Positions 1 through 8,861 of a stretch of 20,129 nt of DNA are shown here, piece after piece (position 1 is the first letter of the stretch; each line of letters opens with the position of its first letter). The stretch is from Multifurca ochricompacta (lineage: Eukaryota > Basidiomycota > Agaricomycetes > Russulales > Russulaceae). The stretch is from positions 1 to 20,129 of the forward strand of contig WTXG01000476.1 of assembly GCA_022496185.1 (NCBI GenBank). Direction: 5' to 3'. The translations under genes and the position numbers were made by a program. The notes under the pieces were generated by a model, which had not been told where the DNA came from, searched no databases, and saw only the letters and a program-made list of their open reading frames with translations.

Positions 1-410
1 AAGCTGTCGCACAAGTCGTGCAGAACGTCTCACACCGGACGTAACAACGATCATGTGTTGAGACCCTGGGATATCTTCCCACAGTCATGTGATTCAACTT
101 GTGGAAAATGAAAAGAAAGGAAAAAGTAGAGCCATGACACATTACAGTCAATACAATGGAAGTCAACTTGCACTCTAGAGGATCTCTGTGTCACATGATG
201 GGGTTACATGCTCTCAGGTCATGCTTAATGTCTCATGATCACATGGTGACTTGGTGAAAAATGGAGCCATGACACTGAGCAGAAGAGGCCATTGGCTAAG
301 AGGAAAACAATAACAGCTACTAAGGAATAGACTTAAAGTGGACTAAGTGGTCCAGACTCCCTATCTACTCTTCTGAGGTGACTCAATCATCTCCCATGAA
401 CATGTGAGAT
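1..410. other. Region with no recognisable gene left of the gag remnant
   Basis: No convincing coding sequence was found on either strand. If the retrotransposon were complete, protease and reverse transcriptase should follow gag here on the minus strand, but no aspartic-protease or RT motif is visible, so the element is truncated, rearranged or heavily decayed. Two copies of GAGCCATGACAC (131-142 and 265-276) are the only internal repeat noticed. Confidence 0.5.
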
Positions 411-1216
411 TCACAACATGTGTTCAACATGAGACAGGGGTGTGGTTGAGGGGGTGACCATGGATGAAGTCAAGGAATGGGATTCTTCTGGCTTGGCTTC
501 TGATGGCTTGGGTTTTGGGACTGGTTGGTGACATGATTGGGTTTTCAACAGTAGGAACAGAATTTGCTGTGTCTTCTGTGTTTTTCTTTGTGCAGGGATG
601 AGCTTGGTGGCTCTTGGAGTACAGGAATTTGTTATCTGAGAGGGTGCTTCCTTAGTGGTGAGTTTTCTGATGCATGGTGAGAGGTGCCTGGTTCCTCCTA
701 GGTTCCTATAGAGCTTCCATGCAGCATCAAATTCTCTAGCCTTGATGACAAGATCAGAGAGGGTAGTGGGCTGGGGTGATAACCCAAGGAGTTTCTGCCC
801 AATGCCAGGATTGACCATGCTCCTGAAGGCATAGATCTTGGTTTTTTCATCCACATTGGCTCGTTGGCATGGGTGGACCACTCTTGGTACCACTCATTAA
901 AGGATCTCTTTCCTTGCCTGATTTTATAGATGGCTTTTGTGGAAAGTGGTCTGCTTTCTATTGGGGTGAATTGCTTTTTAAAGTCCTGGTCCCAGGTACC
1001 AAAGGAAGTAGGAGTCTTCTTTTGGGTTCCATTGGTAAGGTCCCTGGCCCACTCTCCAACAGAGATGTCAAGTTTAAAGTGAGTGGAGACAGAAGAGATC
1101 TTCCTGCTTTCATCAGGGAAGAAGGGATCATTCAGGTAATAATAGCATGGCAACTGGGACCAGAAGTGTTCTGCTTTCTGGGCATGACCATCAAATGGTC
1201 CAGGGATGGGGCCTAG
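411..1216 (-). pseudogene. Decayed Ty3/Gypsy retrotransposon gag
   Basis: Capsid/nucleocapsid gene remnant of a fungal LTR retrotransposon. Reading leftward from about 1216, one frame gives the N-terminal capsid signature (PFDGHAQKAEHFW, then YYYLNDPFFPDESRKI) and continues past GEWARDL, FKKQF and IRQGKRSFNEWYQEW to about 890. The matching continuation (GIGQKLLGL, LVIKAREFDAAWKLYRNL) is in another frame from 893 down, so there is a frameshift near 880-893. A third frame at 518-559 holds a CCHC zinc-knuckle relic. An in-frame TAA precedes the core just upstream of 1216, and no clean start codon joins it. The order (capsid, then zinc knuckle) fits Ty3/Gypsy gag. It is non-functional as read. 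Identification rests on recognised family motifs; the exact clade is not determined. Confidence 0.85.
518..559 (-). pseudogene. Zinc-knuckle (CCHC) relic of gag
   Basis: On the minus strand the codons give C-x2-C-x4-H-x4-S. This is the retroviral-type CX2CX4HX4C knuckle with the last Cys replaced by Ser (518-520) and a TGA stop at the position after the second Cys (545-547). It lies in a different frame from the capsid part to its right. Both lesions are substitutions or stops rather than simple indels, so this copy is genuinely decayed. Confidence 0.7.
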
Positions 1217-1332
1217 GGTTTAGTTGTGATCCCTGGATTGGCCATGGCTGGAAATGTACAATGATGTACAATGAAGATGCTGGAACTTGGTGTTAGAGGA
1301 ATTTCTGGGGGTAGACTTTGGGGCTGGGTGTG

Positions 1333-1340
1333 GTTGTGGG
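1333..1340. repeat. Left 8-bp target-site duplication of the hAT element
   Basis: GTTGTGGG immediately precedes the left inverted terminus and is repeated exactly at 2791-2798. Confidence 0.9.
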
Positions 1341-1451
1341 TAGTGATTGGCAGGGGTAACCCTGGGGTATCCTCATTGGTACCCGTACCGTACCCGTACC
1401 CGTCACTACGGGTACGGGTAACCCGCGGGTTACCCGCGGGTCACCCGTGAA

Positions 1452-1653
1452 AACGCGTGCAAGTTCTTTACTTGCATCGCGCATTTCGGATAACCGGCCT
1501 GGGCCTTCCCGGACCAAGAAGATACACAACGCGTTCATTTGCGGCTGCTTAAGATCCCTCAATGACTCTTGTTTTTATGTTCAGAAGATTAAGATAATTA
1601 ATTGTTCCATTTTTATTTTATTATTCTGCTTTCAATTTTATACAAGCACAACT
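1452..1653 (+). repeat. Internal tandem unit, copy A
   Basis: First of three diverged tandem copies inside the hAT element. It starts AACGCGTGCAAGTTCTTTAC, carries an ACACAACGCGTTCATTT block and ends in an AT-rich stretch before ACAAGCACAACT. The segment GCAAGT-TCTTT-ACTTGC can form a small hairpin. Confidence 0.85.
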
Positions 1654-1813
1654 AAAATCCAGTATAGTGATGATTAGATAGGATGTTATAGAACATTGAT
1701 GAAAAGCCTGTCAGATAACCACACAGAATGCAAAAAAAATTGACGAACACATAGAAATTGGTAGGGGTAACCCCTGGATAATTGTTTTGATACCTGGGTT
1801 ACCCATAAAATGA

Positions 1814-2023
1814 AACGCGTGCAAGTTCTTTACTTGCATCGCACATTTCGGACATCCGGCCCGGGAGATCCCGGTCAAGGAGATATGCACTTGGACACAA
1901 CGCGTTCATTTATGGCTACTCAAGATCCCTCAAAGATTCCTATTTTATGTTCATAAGATTAAGATAATTTATTATTCCATCTTTATTTTATTATTCTGGT
2001 TTCAATTTTATACGAGCGCGACT
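1814..2023 (+). repeat. Internal tandem unit, copy B
   Basis: Closely matches copy A, with the same start, hairpin, ACACAACGCGTTCATTT block and AT-rich tail ending ACGAGCGCGACT. The sequence just before it (about 1762-1807, GGGGTAACC...GGGTTACCC) resembles the element's own left subterminal region, so the duplicated unit seems to include the left end. Confidence 0.85.
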
Positions 2024-2040
2024 GTTTCTTTGGATTTCTG

Positions 2041-2222
2041 CGCATTTCGGGTAAATGGCCCGGGCCATCCCGGTCAAGGAGATAAGCACTTGGACACAAC
2101 GCGTTCATTTATGGCTACTCAAGATTCCTCAAAAATTGTTGGTTTATGTTCAGAAGATTAAATGGATCCTTTATTTACATTATTATTTTATTATTCTGGT
2201 TTCATTTCATACAAGCGCGACT
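2041..2222 (+). repeat. Internal tandem unit, copy C (5'-truncated)
   Basis: Matches copies A and B from CGCATTTCGG onward but lacks the first part with the AACGCGTGCAAGTTC hairpin. It shares TCAAGGAGATAAGCACTTGG and ACACAACGCGTTCATTTATG with copy B, so B and C are the most recent pair. Confidence 0.85.
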
Positions 2223-2263
2223 GTCCTAGTCCCTGGATGCACATTTCTGCGCGTTTAAGTCAA

Positions 2264-2281
2264 CCTTCCTTAATAGGAAGG
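2264..2281. repeat. Perfect hairpin inside the hAT element
   Basis: CCTTCC-TTAATA-GGAAGG: 6-bp arms and a 6-nt loop. It sits just after the third tandem unit; function unknown. Confidence 0.6.
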
Positions 2282-2790
2282 AGGTCAGACCACCATGCGA
2301 TGCAATGTAGTCGCTGCCCCATGCAGCTTGTAGACACACGCGGGCCTTGTTTCAATAAAGTAATTTGATAATTAGATTATAGAATAGTCTATATTAGTCT
2401 AGAGTGTATTTTAGATAGTGCCAGACCGGCAGAATTGGTCGCGCGTTAATAAAACAGATGTATCATGGTTTTCAAGAAAGTGGATCACTGATAAGGATTT
2501 TATTTTACATCGCACCGTTGATCTGCTTTGATATTTTGTAGGATAATACTAGAACATATTTAACGCCACCTGTAGCATACATCAGACGAGATCTTGTATT
2601 GTTGTGGCTGCAGATGTGTTTTATCTCGGAAATTCTACTGATCTTGTCAATGCATAATCGGCGCCTATACCCGCCAAACCCGCCGCGCAGGTACGGGTTT
2701 CCACGGGTTGGGAGCCGTATACCCGTACCCGTACCCGGCAAAACCCGTGGCGCTTACCCGCGCGGGTATGAAACCCCTTGACAATCACTA

Positions 2791-2798
2791 GTTGTGGG
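2791..2798. repeat. Right 8-bp target-site duplication of the hAT element
   Basis: GTTGTGGG immediately follows the right inverted terminus. It is identical to 1333-1340, so the insertion is young enough that no substitution has accumulated in either copy. Confidence 0.9.
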
Positions 2799-3259
2799 GT
2801 ACTAGGTTATGTTGAGGACCAGGGGGGATGTAGAAGCAAGGGGGATAGGCTGTAGTGGGCAGGGGTGAGGGAGGGAGAGGTTCAGGGTTATACAAAGGGG
2901 TCCTGGGACACTTGATGTACCATCATTATCTGTGGAGATTGTCCAAATCTCACAACTCACTGACAAGTGCAATGTGCCAAAGTATTTGGAGCAGAGGTCA
3001 TAGGAGGGAGTACAAAACAGAGGAAAGTTTGATGAGGGATTCAACTCAAGAAGAACAACCCTGGCAAGGCAAGGCAATCAGTCACCAGTGGACATCTTGC
3101 AACAGTCTGGTCTGATTCTGGGGGTTTATATAGGTACAGAGGTGGCCTGTGCACTACTTGAGGGCAGGTAATACTACAGGCCAGCCGGGGAGCATACATG
3201 ATCACGTGATCGGGTTTCAACCCTCTGCCCAAGATCAATGGGGTCCGGGGCTGTAATCA
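2799..3259 (-). mobile_element. Probable 5' LTR/leader of the Ty3/Gypsy element
   Basis: Reading minus strand from 3259, the sequence begins TGATTACAGCCCC, contains the palindrome GATCACGTGATC (3200-3211) and then a TATA box (TATATAAA, 3125-3132), an arrangement expected of a retrotransposon LTR upstream of gag. The stretch between the TATA box and the hAT insertion would be the R/U5 part and untranslated leader. The 3' LTR is not in the window, so neither LTR border nor the primer-binding site can be proved. The start at 3259 is a guess from the TG dinucleotide. Confidence 0.5.
3125..3132 (-). promoter_or_regulatory. TATA box in the putative LTR
   Basis: The minus strand reads TATATAAACCCC, followed by a pyrimidine/purine-mixed leader. 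It is placed as expected for the promoter that would transcribe the gag remnant leftward. Confidence 0.5.
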
Positions 3260-3488
3260 TATTAATTTATTTGCCCACTCTCACATGAGTCAACACGCAG
3301 GCGCTTGTCTTTACTAATAGTAACCTTGCAGTCTCAAATTCCCTCGCCTCGTATCATACCCCAACTCAAGACACAGGCCCTCCCCCCTCTTTTTCCAACC
3401 TCCCCAAGCTTCCATTCTTCACTCACACCACCAAACGATTGAATTGAATGAAGGCTCAAGAACTGGCCTTGTACACCCATAACGCATT
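3260..3488. other. Spacer between retroelement and DUF6535 gene
   Basis: This is the 3' flank of the leftward DUF6535 gene. It contains a pyrimidine-rich stretch (about 3366-3440). No gene or RNA was recognised. Confidence 0.5.
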
Positions 3489-5637
3489 CTATACTAACTC
3501 AGCGAGACTGTCCGGTCGGAGTGGATGAGAATCAGAGGGCGGCCAAGAATCTGAGTTGCCAAGAGCCGGATCCGGATCCAGATCCAGACCCGGGGCAGAC
3601 AAGAGGGGTGCAAAAGCTGAAGTGGAAGGAGGGTCTGTGGCTATGACACTATTGTGTTCGGAAGTGGGGGGATATATTTCATTCTTCGTCAAACCAACGA
3701 TAACTTCGGGAGTGCACGATGTCGAATCTGAAGTCGTATGTCGATGGCTTTCGATGCTGCACAAAGGATAAGAGGATGGTGACATAAGAATTGGGTTTTC
3801 GTCTGCAGTGGAAGCGGAGAATGCAGTCGGGGCGGAGGTATCCATTCCTTGGTGTAGAGCGATGTAAGCATGGCGAATATGTCTGAGGATAACTATGGCA
3901 ACTGATTGGATGCGATCATCCTCGGAATTCTGTGCCATTTGGACAACTTCATTCCACAGTGAGCAGAAGTCATGTTGAAGTCTTGGGACAGTATCGTGTA
4001 CGTTAAATACGGAAACTGATTTAAGTGGCATGAAGCGCCAGCCCGCGCCAATGGTCCAACCGTAGTAAGAATAACACGAATCATGCGCCTGGAAATGTCG
4101 ATTAAGCTGGCAAGGAGTATGCTATCTCCATGCCCACTGTAGCTCTGGAGAACAGCTTTCGAGATGTCGAATTGTTCAGTGGCGAGTTCGAACCAGTGAT
4201 CTTCTGTTCTTTTGCGCGTGCTATGATCACCGAGACATGCATCGAGCATAATAAGCAGTGAATGGAGTGTTGTAATTAACCGTCTGAAGAAAGTGCCCGA
4301 ATTCAACGGAACTCAGGAGACCATCCCACTCTCTGTAGAGAACGGGTTCGAGGACCGCCCAATTGATAGGAAGCGATGCCACATTCATTGCCCTCTTGCA
4401 GGTGATGACGCGCCGTTCTTTGACTGTTCCGGAGACGAGATGAGACGTCAGCGTACGGTGCATGAGCCCGATCAGAGCCTGTGACATGGCCTCGCCGTTC
4501 GATGAACTGAACGCTCTCAGTGGATCTGGGATAAGCAATGAGTTGCAAAACCCAGGGATGCTCCCAAAGAATTGTTCTAGTTCGTGATCCTCATCCAACG
4601 ACTCCAGTGTCCATGTTAAAGCCCGACCGTCGATCTCCGATGACAGCTTTTGGGCAGATTCTTCAGCTGCCTTCCCTACCTTGTAAACACCATCTGCGAT
4701 AACTGTCCCTCAAGTCACCAAAGCGATCCCAGGTTGCATAGGTAAAGCCATCATGAGCTGCGAACCACCTGAGAATTTGGAAGGTAACAAGTAGCGTGCC
4801 AGCATAAAGGAACCAAGCCGACTCCGAGAGTGGTGCGTAATATGGGCTATCATGCCGAAAAATTGGCATCAGCGTGACACATATGTATAAACCTGTGCAT
4901 ATCCCAACCCAGCACATCACAATTTTGAAAACCGTGTGATTCACATTGAACAAGAAAATGACAAGGCCTGCAAAGAAGAGGAAAAGGGAAAGGTGTAGCA
5001 GTGTGGGCAACGCTTCAACCGCCCAAGGCAGGTGTAACTTGTCGACGCCTTCTGCAAAGAATGCACGAATACGAGCTCGTTTGTGTGGACTGTAACGTGG
5101 CTGGGTGACCTTCACATATTGACGTGCCCACTGCTGTAATAACGTGGCAAGCATGGCACAAGTAAGACTGATGGCCAAGCTCAGGAACCAGAGTGAATTG
5201 ACCCAGATGGCAGATACGGTGGAGAAAATTGAGATGGATCGGGTAGTGTAGAAGGGATGGAAACATGAGAGCCGTTAGCGTTAGCGAGGAGCTGGTAAAT
5301 GTTTGCAAGATAGAAAGCAGAGGTGTCTTGGGAGTTTTGTCTGAGATCTTGGATGGATACGGCGATTAATGCGGCAACAGCAGCGGAAAATAGACCAGTC
5401 TACAATATTTCAATTGACATGAGAAAAAGGAGGGATTGGGGGGGGGGGAGGGTGATAAGGAAACGCACGAAGACCAGGATGCCGTCAGCGTCCGCTTTCC
5501 AGCTCTCAGCCATCTTCTTGTCTTCTTCCCCCGCCATCTCCACGTACATGTTAAAGAGTGGCCCTGACCCATCCACAAAGCTTGATCCGCCCCGCAATGC
5601 CTGATCTGAGCCGACGGAGGTGGAAAACTGTGGTCAT
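3489..5637 (-). CDS. DUF6535 domain membrane protein (frame-interrupted)
   Basis: Member of a basidiomycete family of multi-pass membrane proteins of unknown function. The N-terminal part has GPLFNMYVEMAGEEDKKMAE and DADGILVF, then an intron (5468-5400, donor GTGCGT). The next exon starts TGLFSAAVAALIAVSIQDL and includes LANIYQLLANANGS. The membrane core (5178-4690) has ISLTCAMLATLLQQWARQY, QPRYSPHKRARIRAFF, LPTLLHLSLFLFFAGLVIFL and MPIFRHDSPYYAPLS. The soluble C-terminal part has DEDHELEQFFGSIPGF, ISKAVLQSYSGHGDS, FNVHDTVPRLQHDF and IRHAYIALHQG, then a low-complexity acidic/Ser-Pro tail ending SLAELV. Homologous segments change frame near 5214, 4686, 4288 and 4011, with no substitution stops seen. 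The best start is ATG at 5637-5635, though the first codons also need a frame correction. The family is clear; the role is unknown. Confidence 0.88.
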
Positions 5638-5639
5638 TA

Positions 5640-5994
5640 TGGACACCTGTATATAGACGTCATTTGAATGTCGAGAGATTCTGTTGAAGCACAGATAAAA
5701 TACCAGTGCCAATCCCCTCCTCGAGTACGTCTCCGATGTTGATAGCGCTATGTGGTTGAGACATTGAATACGGGACGGACGTGGTATGGTGCACGCGGAT
5801 GAGGTCTAGGAACCACCTGCCACCTGCCCAGTATTCAATATCACGTGCCTGTCTCAACATTCTTTGCTGTATCATTACGCTTATCTCCACCACATGGATA
5901 TATACAAGACCGACGCCGAGTAAATAAAGCATGAACCCATTCACAACTTAGACACATCCTTTCTTTCTTATAACCAGGCCGGGGGGGGGGCCTC
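5640..5994. other. Spacer between aminotransferase and DUF6535 gene
   Basis: Both flanking genes run leftward, so this holds the aminotransferase 3' region and the DUF6535 promoter. It has a run of ten G (5981-5990) just past the aminotransferase stop and a TATATA at 5650-5655. No convincing coding sequence was found. Confidence 0.5.
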
Positions 5995-8196
5995 TCATCT
6001 ATAAATCCAATTTCTATTAGACCGAGAGAACTCCTCGAGCGTCTGCGCGAAATCTTGACGCCCCGGCGAATGGTCTCCATCTACGGAAAGAGTATGCTAT
6101 GTTGAGAACAGCGAAAGAAAAAGAAACCCGTGTGTGGACGTACGTCTGATGGGGTATAGCTCAACCTCAATGTCCAATCCGACGATCCGAAGACGACGAC
6201 GATGTAGCGAGAAGCTCCTCGGGGAGAAGAACCAACCGGGAGCGGTGAGTAAGCCTGAGTCGGCGAGACGAGCCCAGAACTGACGTTCGGGGTGAGTACC
6301 GTCCCGTCTTCCTCGTCCGTCTTGTCCGGAATATCTCCGAATAGACTGTCACCCAAACGAACATGCCCGATGTGGGTGGTATGAAGAGAGTAAGGGCCGT
6401 CCACTGCCACCACTTCTTCCCCCATCTCGTCCTTGTGATTTCTCTCCCACAAGCGCACGGGCGCGACTGATGCTGCCGCTGCTGATGGTTCCGCGTGCAT
6501 ATGCGTATAGTACGGCTCTTTGTCGTCGTGGTCACCGGTCGTTGGAGACGGTATCAAGTCAAACTCGTCGGCAAGACAATCGACGAAGTAGTCGCGGCGG
6601 AGCTTGTACTGCGTACGCAAGCCACGCAACCATCGAATATATCCGTCAAAGGTCCATGCTCAAGCAATGCCATAACGAGCGCTTGGCCTAACCCACACGA
6701 CTCTGCGTCGACGTTTCGCCGATGCGCTCCAGTCGCTCCGCAAGAGTGGGCTGCAGGTGAACCAGCCGAGTCTCACGCCGGGCGCGATGGTCTGTATGCA
6801 AGGCCAGCCATTTAGTGATGAGGAAAACGGGAGGGGGAAGAAGTGAGAGTAGAATTCAACGCACCTTGGAGAAAGTGTCGATTCGAATGACCCGTCCCTC
6901 TGTATCTACTTTGAGGAAGCTAGGGACGAGACTTGAGATGAAGTGTGCAACATCGTTGTCGTTGTCGCCACCTGCGGATCTAGTTTGCGCTGGACTTGGC
7001 ACAACTCGCCAACTGAAGGAAAAAGTACGGATCATCCTCCGCGATGATGATATCTTAAGTCCTCGCTCAGAACGAGAAAGCACCTCTGGATCCAAACCCA
7101 TAAACGAAGAGACGTACCATATCGACGCAAATGGCGTAAATCGCCTTTTTGCGTTCAAGGCCCATAGTCTAACGTCATTAGTCAGATCAGATCAGGATAC
7201 CAGAGATTTGAAATGCGATAACGCACTACGCCAACCGGATTCTGTCCACAGGAACTGTGTAGAGCACCCGCGGCCTGATAACATAAATATTACTCAGGCG
7301 CCGAAAAGCCGTCCCCGTTTCGCACGCACCTCGGGCCATCCTTCTCAGCGTTCCACCCAGAAAGAATAGCTCTGAGAACGTCGGTGCGTATACCCTGACC
7401 GTCCATGGTATGCTTTTCATACGCACTTCTAAAGGGCGTGTATTGATATGGCTGAGGGGTATGCCCACTCTTCGACGAGAAGTGTATCTCCTGGGTTGAG
7501 CAACAACCTGGCTATACGGCTCCACCTGTCCACCCGCGGGTGGCGCACGCCTCTGGTCAGCAAAAGAAAAGAAAAGTGTGCACTTGTGCGTGTGTGCGCG
7601 CGTGCAAGTGAAGCCGTACCCGTCTGTGTTGCCCGTGTGAACGAGCGTGGTCCAGTCATTGTAAACGGGTGCATATATGCGCTCCGTAAATTCGCGAGTG
7701 AAGCTTGGATACGTGCGAGGCCTGTCGCGGGACCGTATTGAAGCGCCGTGGCGAGGTTGAGCCCACCATCCCCTTGGCGCGGGGAGCGAGGGACCCCTAC
7801 ATGCGTCGTGCTATCCTTGCCAGAGCCAAACAAGCGCCAAACCAGCTTAACGGGAACGAAGAGGAGGATGAAGACGAGGCGCGTGACGCGTTGAGAGGGA
7901 ACGCGTCGGCAGGGAGGATGTCGGCCGAGATGGAGGTGAAGGGAAAGTACTCTGGCTCGGTAAGCCTGTGTTTCGTCGGTCGGCCGGTCCGTCCGTGGAT
8001 AGGATAGGAAGTTTTGTTCGTATGAACAGAGACAGAGATTAAAAGGAGGGAGCGCACCACCAGCAAACGATATCAAGTCCCTGCCATAGTATTTCTGGAG
8101 ACCTTTGAGTGGTGAGACAGCATACCTGCGTGCAAAGTCCGAGACGTGGTGGGAGTGGTCGAGGGCGTTCATGCGCTTCCAGGGGGATAAGGACAT
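5995..8196 (-). CDS. ARO8: Aro8-type PLP aminotransferase (frame-interrupted)
   Basis: Fold-type I PLP aminotransferase of the fungal aromatic/alpha-aminoadipate group, transferring amino groups between aromatic amino acids (or 2-aminoadipate) and 2-oxoacids. The start is ATG at 8196 (MSLSPWKRMNALDHSHHVSD), then SPLKGLQKYYGRDLISFAGG. Further motifs in order are LATALQYGPATGL, DWTTLVHTGNTDG, WSRIARLLLNPGDTLLVEEW, MDGQGIRTDVLRAIL, VLYTVP, EDDPYFFLQL, GRVIRIDTFSK with the PLP lysine (codon 6867-6865), IAPGVRLGWFTC, RWLRGLRTQYKLRRDYFVDC, FIPPTSGMFVW and a C-terminal AQTLEEFSRSNRNWIYR. Introns are 8057-7966, 7619-7526, 7329-7275, 7226-7169, about 7117 to 7050, 6864-6792 and 6143-6082. About a dozen single-base frame changes separate these blocks (for example near 7695, 7435, 7247, 6742, 6165 and 6055). 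The family is certain; substrate preference is not. Confidence 0.92.
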
Positions 8197-8517
8197 GATG
8201 GGGGTAGATGGTCAAGATACGTCCTATCAAAACACGTGGGGGACGAGATCTGGGCGATATAAGCTCATGTCCATGGGTAATGAATACACCCGCAAAGGAG
8301 CGGAAGCGTCGGGTGCGATACCACAGGCACATCTGGCGCCAGGATCGCATCACTCAATGGCTCGACTTTGCGTAAGAGCGGCGTAAATAAGACAAGACCC
8401 GACTTGATGAAAGCGGGTCAAAAGGATGATAGAATTCACGTAAAATGCAGAGTCAGAAATCAAGTCAGAATCAGAGTTTAGTCAGAGTGAGGTGAGGGCG
8501 CGATGACGAGGAAAAAG
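8197..8517. promoter_or_regulatory. Upstream region of the aminotransferase gene
   Basis: Non-coding stretch between the aminotransferase start and the tRNA gene, so it should hold the leftward aminotransferase promoter. Several GTCAGA-type short direct repeats occur at about 8450-8490. No clear TATA box or named factor site was found. Confidence 0.4.
8512..8516 (-). terminator. Pol III terminator of tRNA-Arg
   Basis: A run of five T on the minus strand, directly downstream of the tRNA 3' end. Confidence 0.75.
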
Positions 8518-8601
8518 TTACCCCGCCGGGACTCGAACCCGGAGCCTCCAGATGCCATCGTGTATAGAAGTCTGACGTCATGACCATTAGACAACGAGGG
8601 C
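8518..8601 (-). tRNA. tRNA-Arg(TCT) with 11-nt intron
   Basis: The minus strand folds as a tRNA: 5' GCCCTCG, D arm with a 3-bp GTC/GAC stem around AATGGTCAT, anticodon stem TCAGA/TCTGG (one G-U pair), 5-nt variable loop AGGCT, and T arm CCGGG-TTCGAGT-CCCGG. The anticodon loop plus insert is 18 nt; with the usual intron position after base 37 this leaves C-T-TCT-A plus A38, hence anticodon TCT (Arg, AGA codons), and an 11-nt intron. The total of 84 nt equals 73 plus 11. TTTTT follows shortly after the 3' end (minus strand), a Pol III terminator. In the acceptor stem the two outermost pairs (G-A and C-T) do not match, which may be sequence error or mild decay. Confidence 0.85.
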
Positions 8602-8861
8602 TACCTTTTACAAGTGAGATTGCATACACGACCATTCGGAGGAAATTTCACACACAATTAGTAATCAGATCAGAAATCTAATCATCAATCTAATTAAATC
8701 TAATCTGATTAAGTCACCTTAAAGTTACTTTCTGAGTGGGTGAACCCTCCAACAGTTCTACAAAACGATAGCTCAGCGATGCCAGCTATACAGACAGAGA
8801 CAGAGACAGGCACAGGTACAGGCACACAGCCAGAGCAAAGGCAGAGGCAGAAACGACGACG
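8602..8861. promoter_or_regulatory. Upstream region of MTD1 with inverted repeat
   Basis: Non-coding stretch before MTD1. It holds an imperfect inverted repeat (arms 8662-8674 and 8699-8711, one mismatch in 13) rich in TAATC/GATTA, and a CAGAGA/CAGGCA simple repeat (8790-8826) just before the start codon. A core-promoter element could not be identified. Confidence 0.45.
8662..8711. repeat. Imperfect inverted repeat upstream of MTD1
   Basis: TAATCAGATCAGA (8662-8674) pairs with TCTAATCTGATTA (8699-8711) with one mismatch, enclosing 24 AT-rich nt that hold further AATCTAAT copies. It could be a hairpin or a relic of a small element. Confidence 0.6.

Larger units (their letters stand above)
1341..2790. 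mobile_element. Non-autonomous hAT-type DNA transposon
   Basis: The left end reads TAGTGATTGGCAGGGGT and the right end, reverse-complemented, reads TAGTGATTGTCAAGGGGT: terminal inverted repeats of 17-18 bp with one mismatch and one gap. GTTGTGGG flanks the element exactly on both sides (1333-1340 and 2791-2798), an 8-bp target duplication as expected for hAT elements. Both subterminal regions are rich in ACCCGT/ACGGGT motifs (1379-1447 and 2690-2770). No transposase reading frame or hAT dimerisation motif is visible in 1450 bp, so it would need a transposase in trans. It is inserted in the retrotransposon between the LTR side and the gag core. Termini and duplication are seen directly; assignment to hAT is from the 8-bp duplication and TIR form. 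Confidence 0.9.

Noticed and set aside
1379..1447. Telomere-like ACCCGT repeats
   Set aside because: The repeats are short, present in both orientations and mirrored at the other end of the hAT element, so they are subterminal transposon sequence and not a telomere.
1293..1562. Minus-strand open frame across the left end of the hAT element
   Set aside because: It crosses the retroelement/transposon border and translates repeats; no family features.
1452..2222. CRISPR-like array
   Set aside because: There are only three diverged units of about 200 bp without spacer structure, in a fungal transposon.
2802..3077. Separate 91-codon protein gene on the minus strand
   Set aside because: It lies in the retroelement leader between the putative LTR and gag, shows no known motif and ends before the hAT insertion; treated as leader sequence.
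5640..5944. Minus-strand frame of 94 codons between the aminotransferase and DUF6535 genes
   Set aside because: It falls in the aminotransferase 3' flank, and neither neighbouring family needs these residues; no motif recognised.
6815..7369. 184-codon plus-strand open frame
   Set aside because: It lies antisense to conserved aminotransferase exons, including the PLP-lysine block, so it is a shadow frame.
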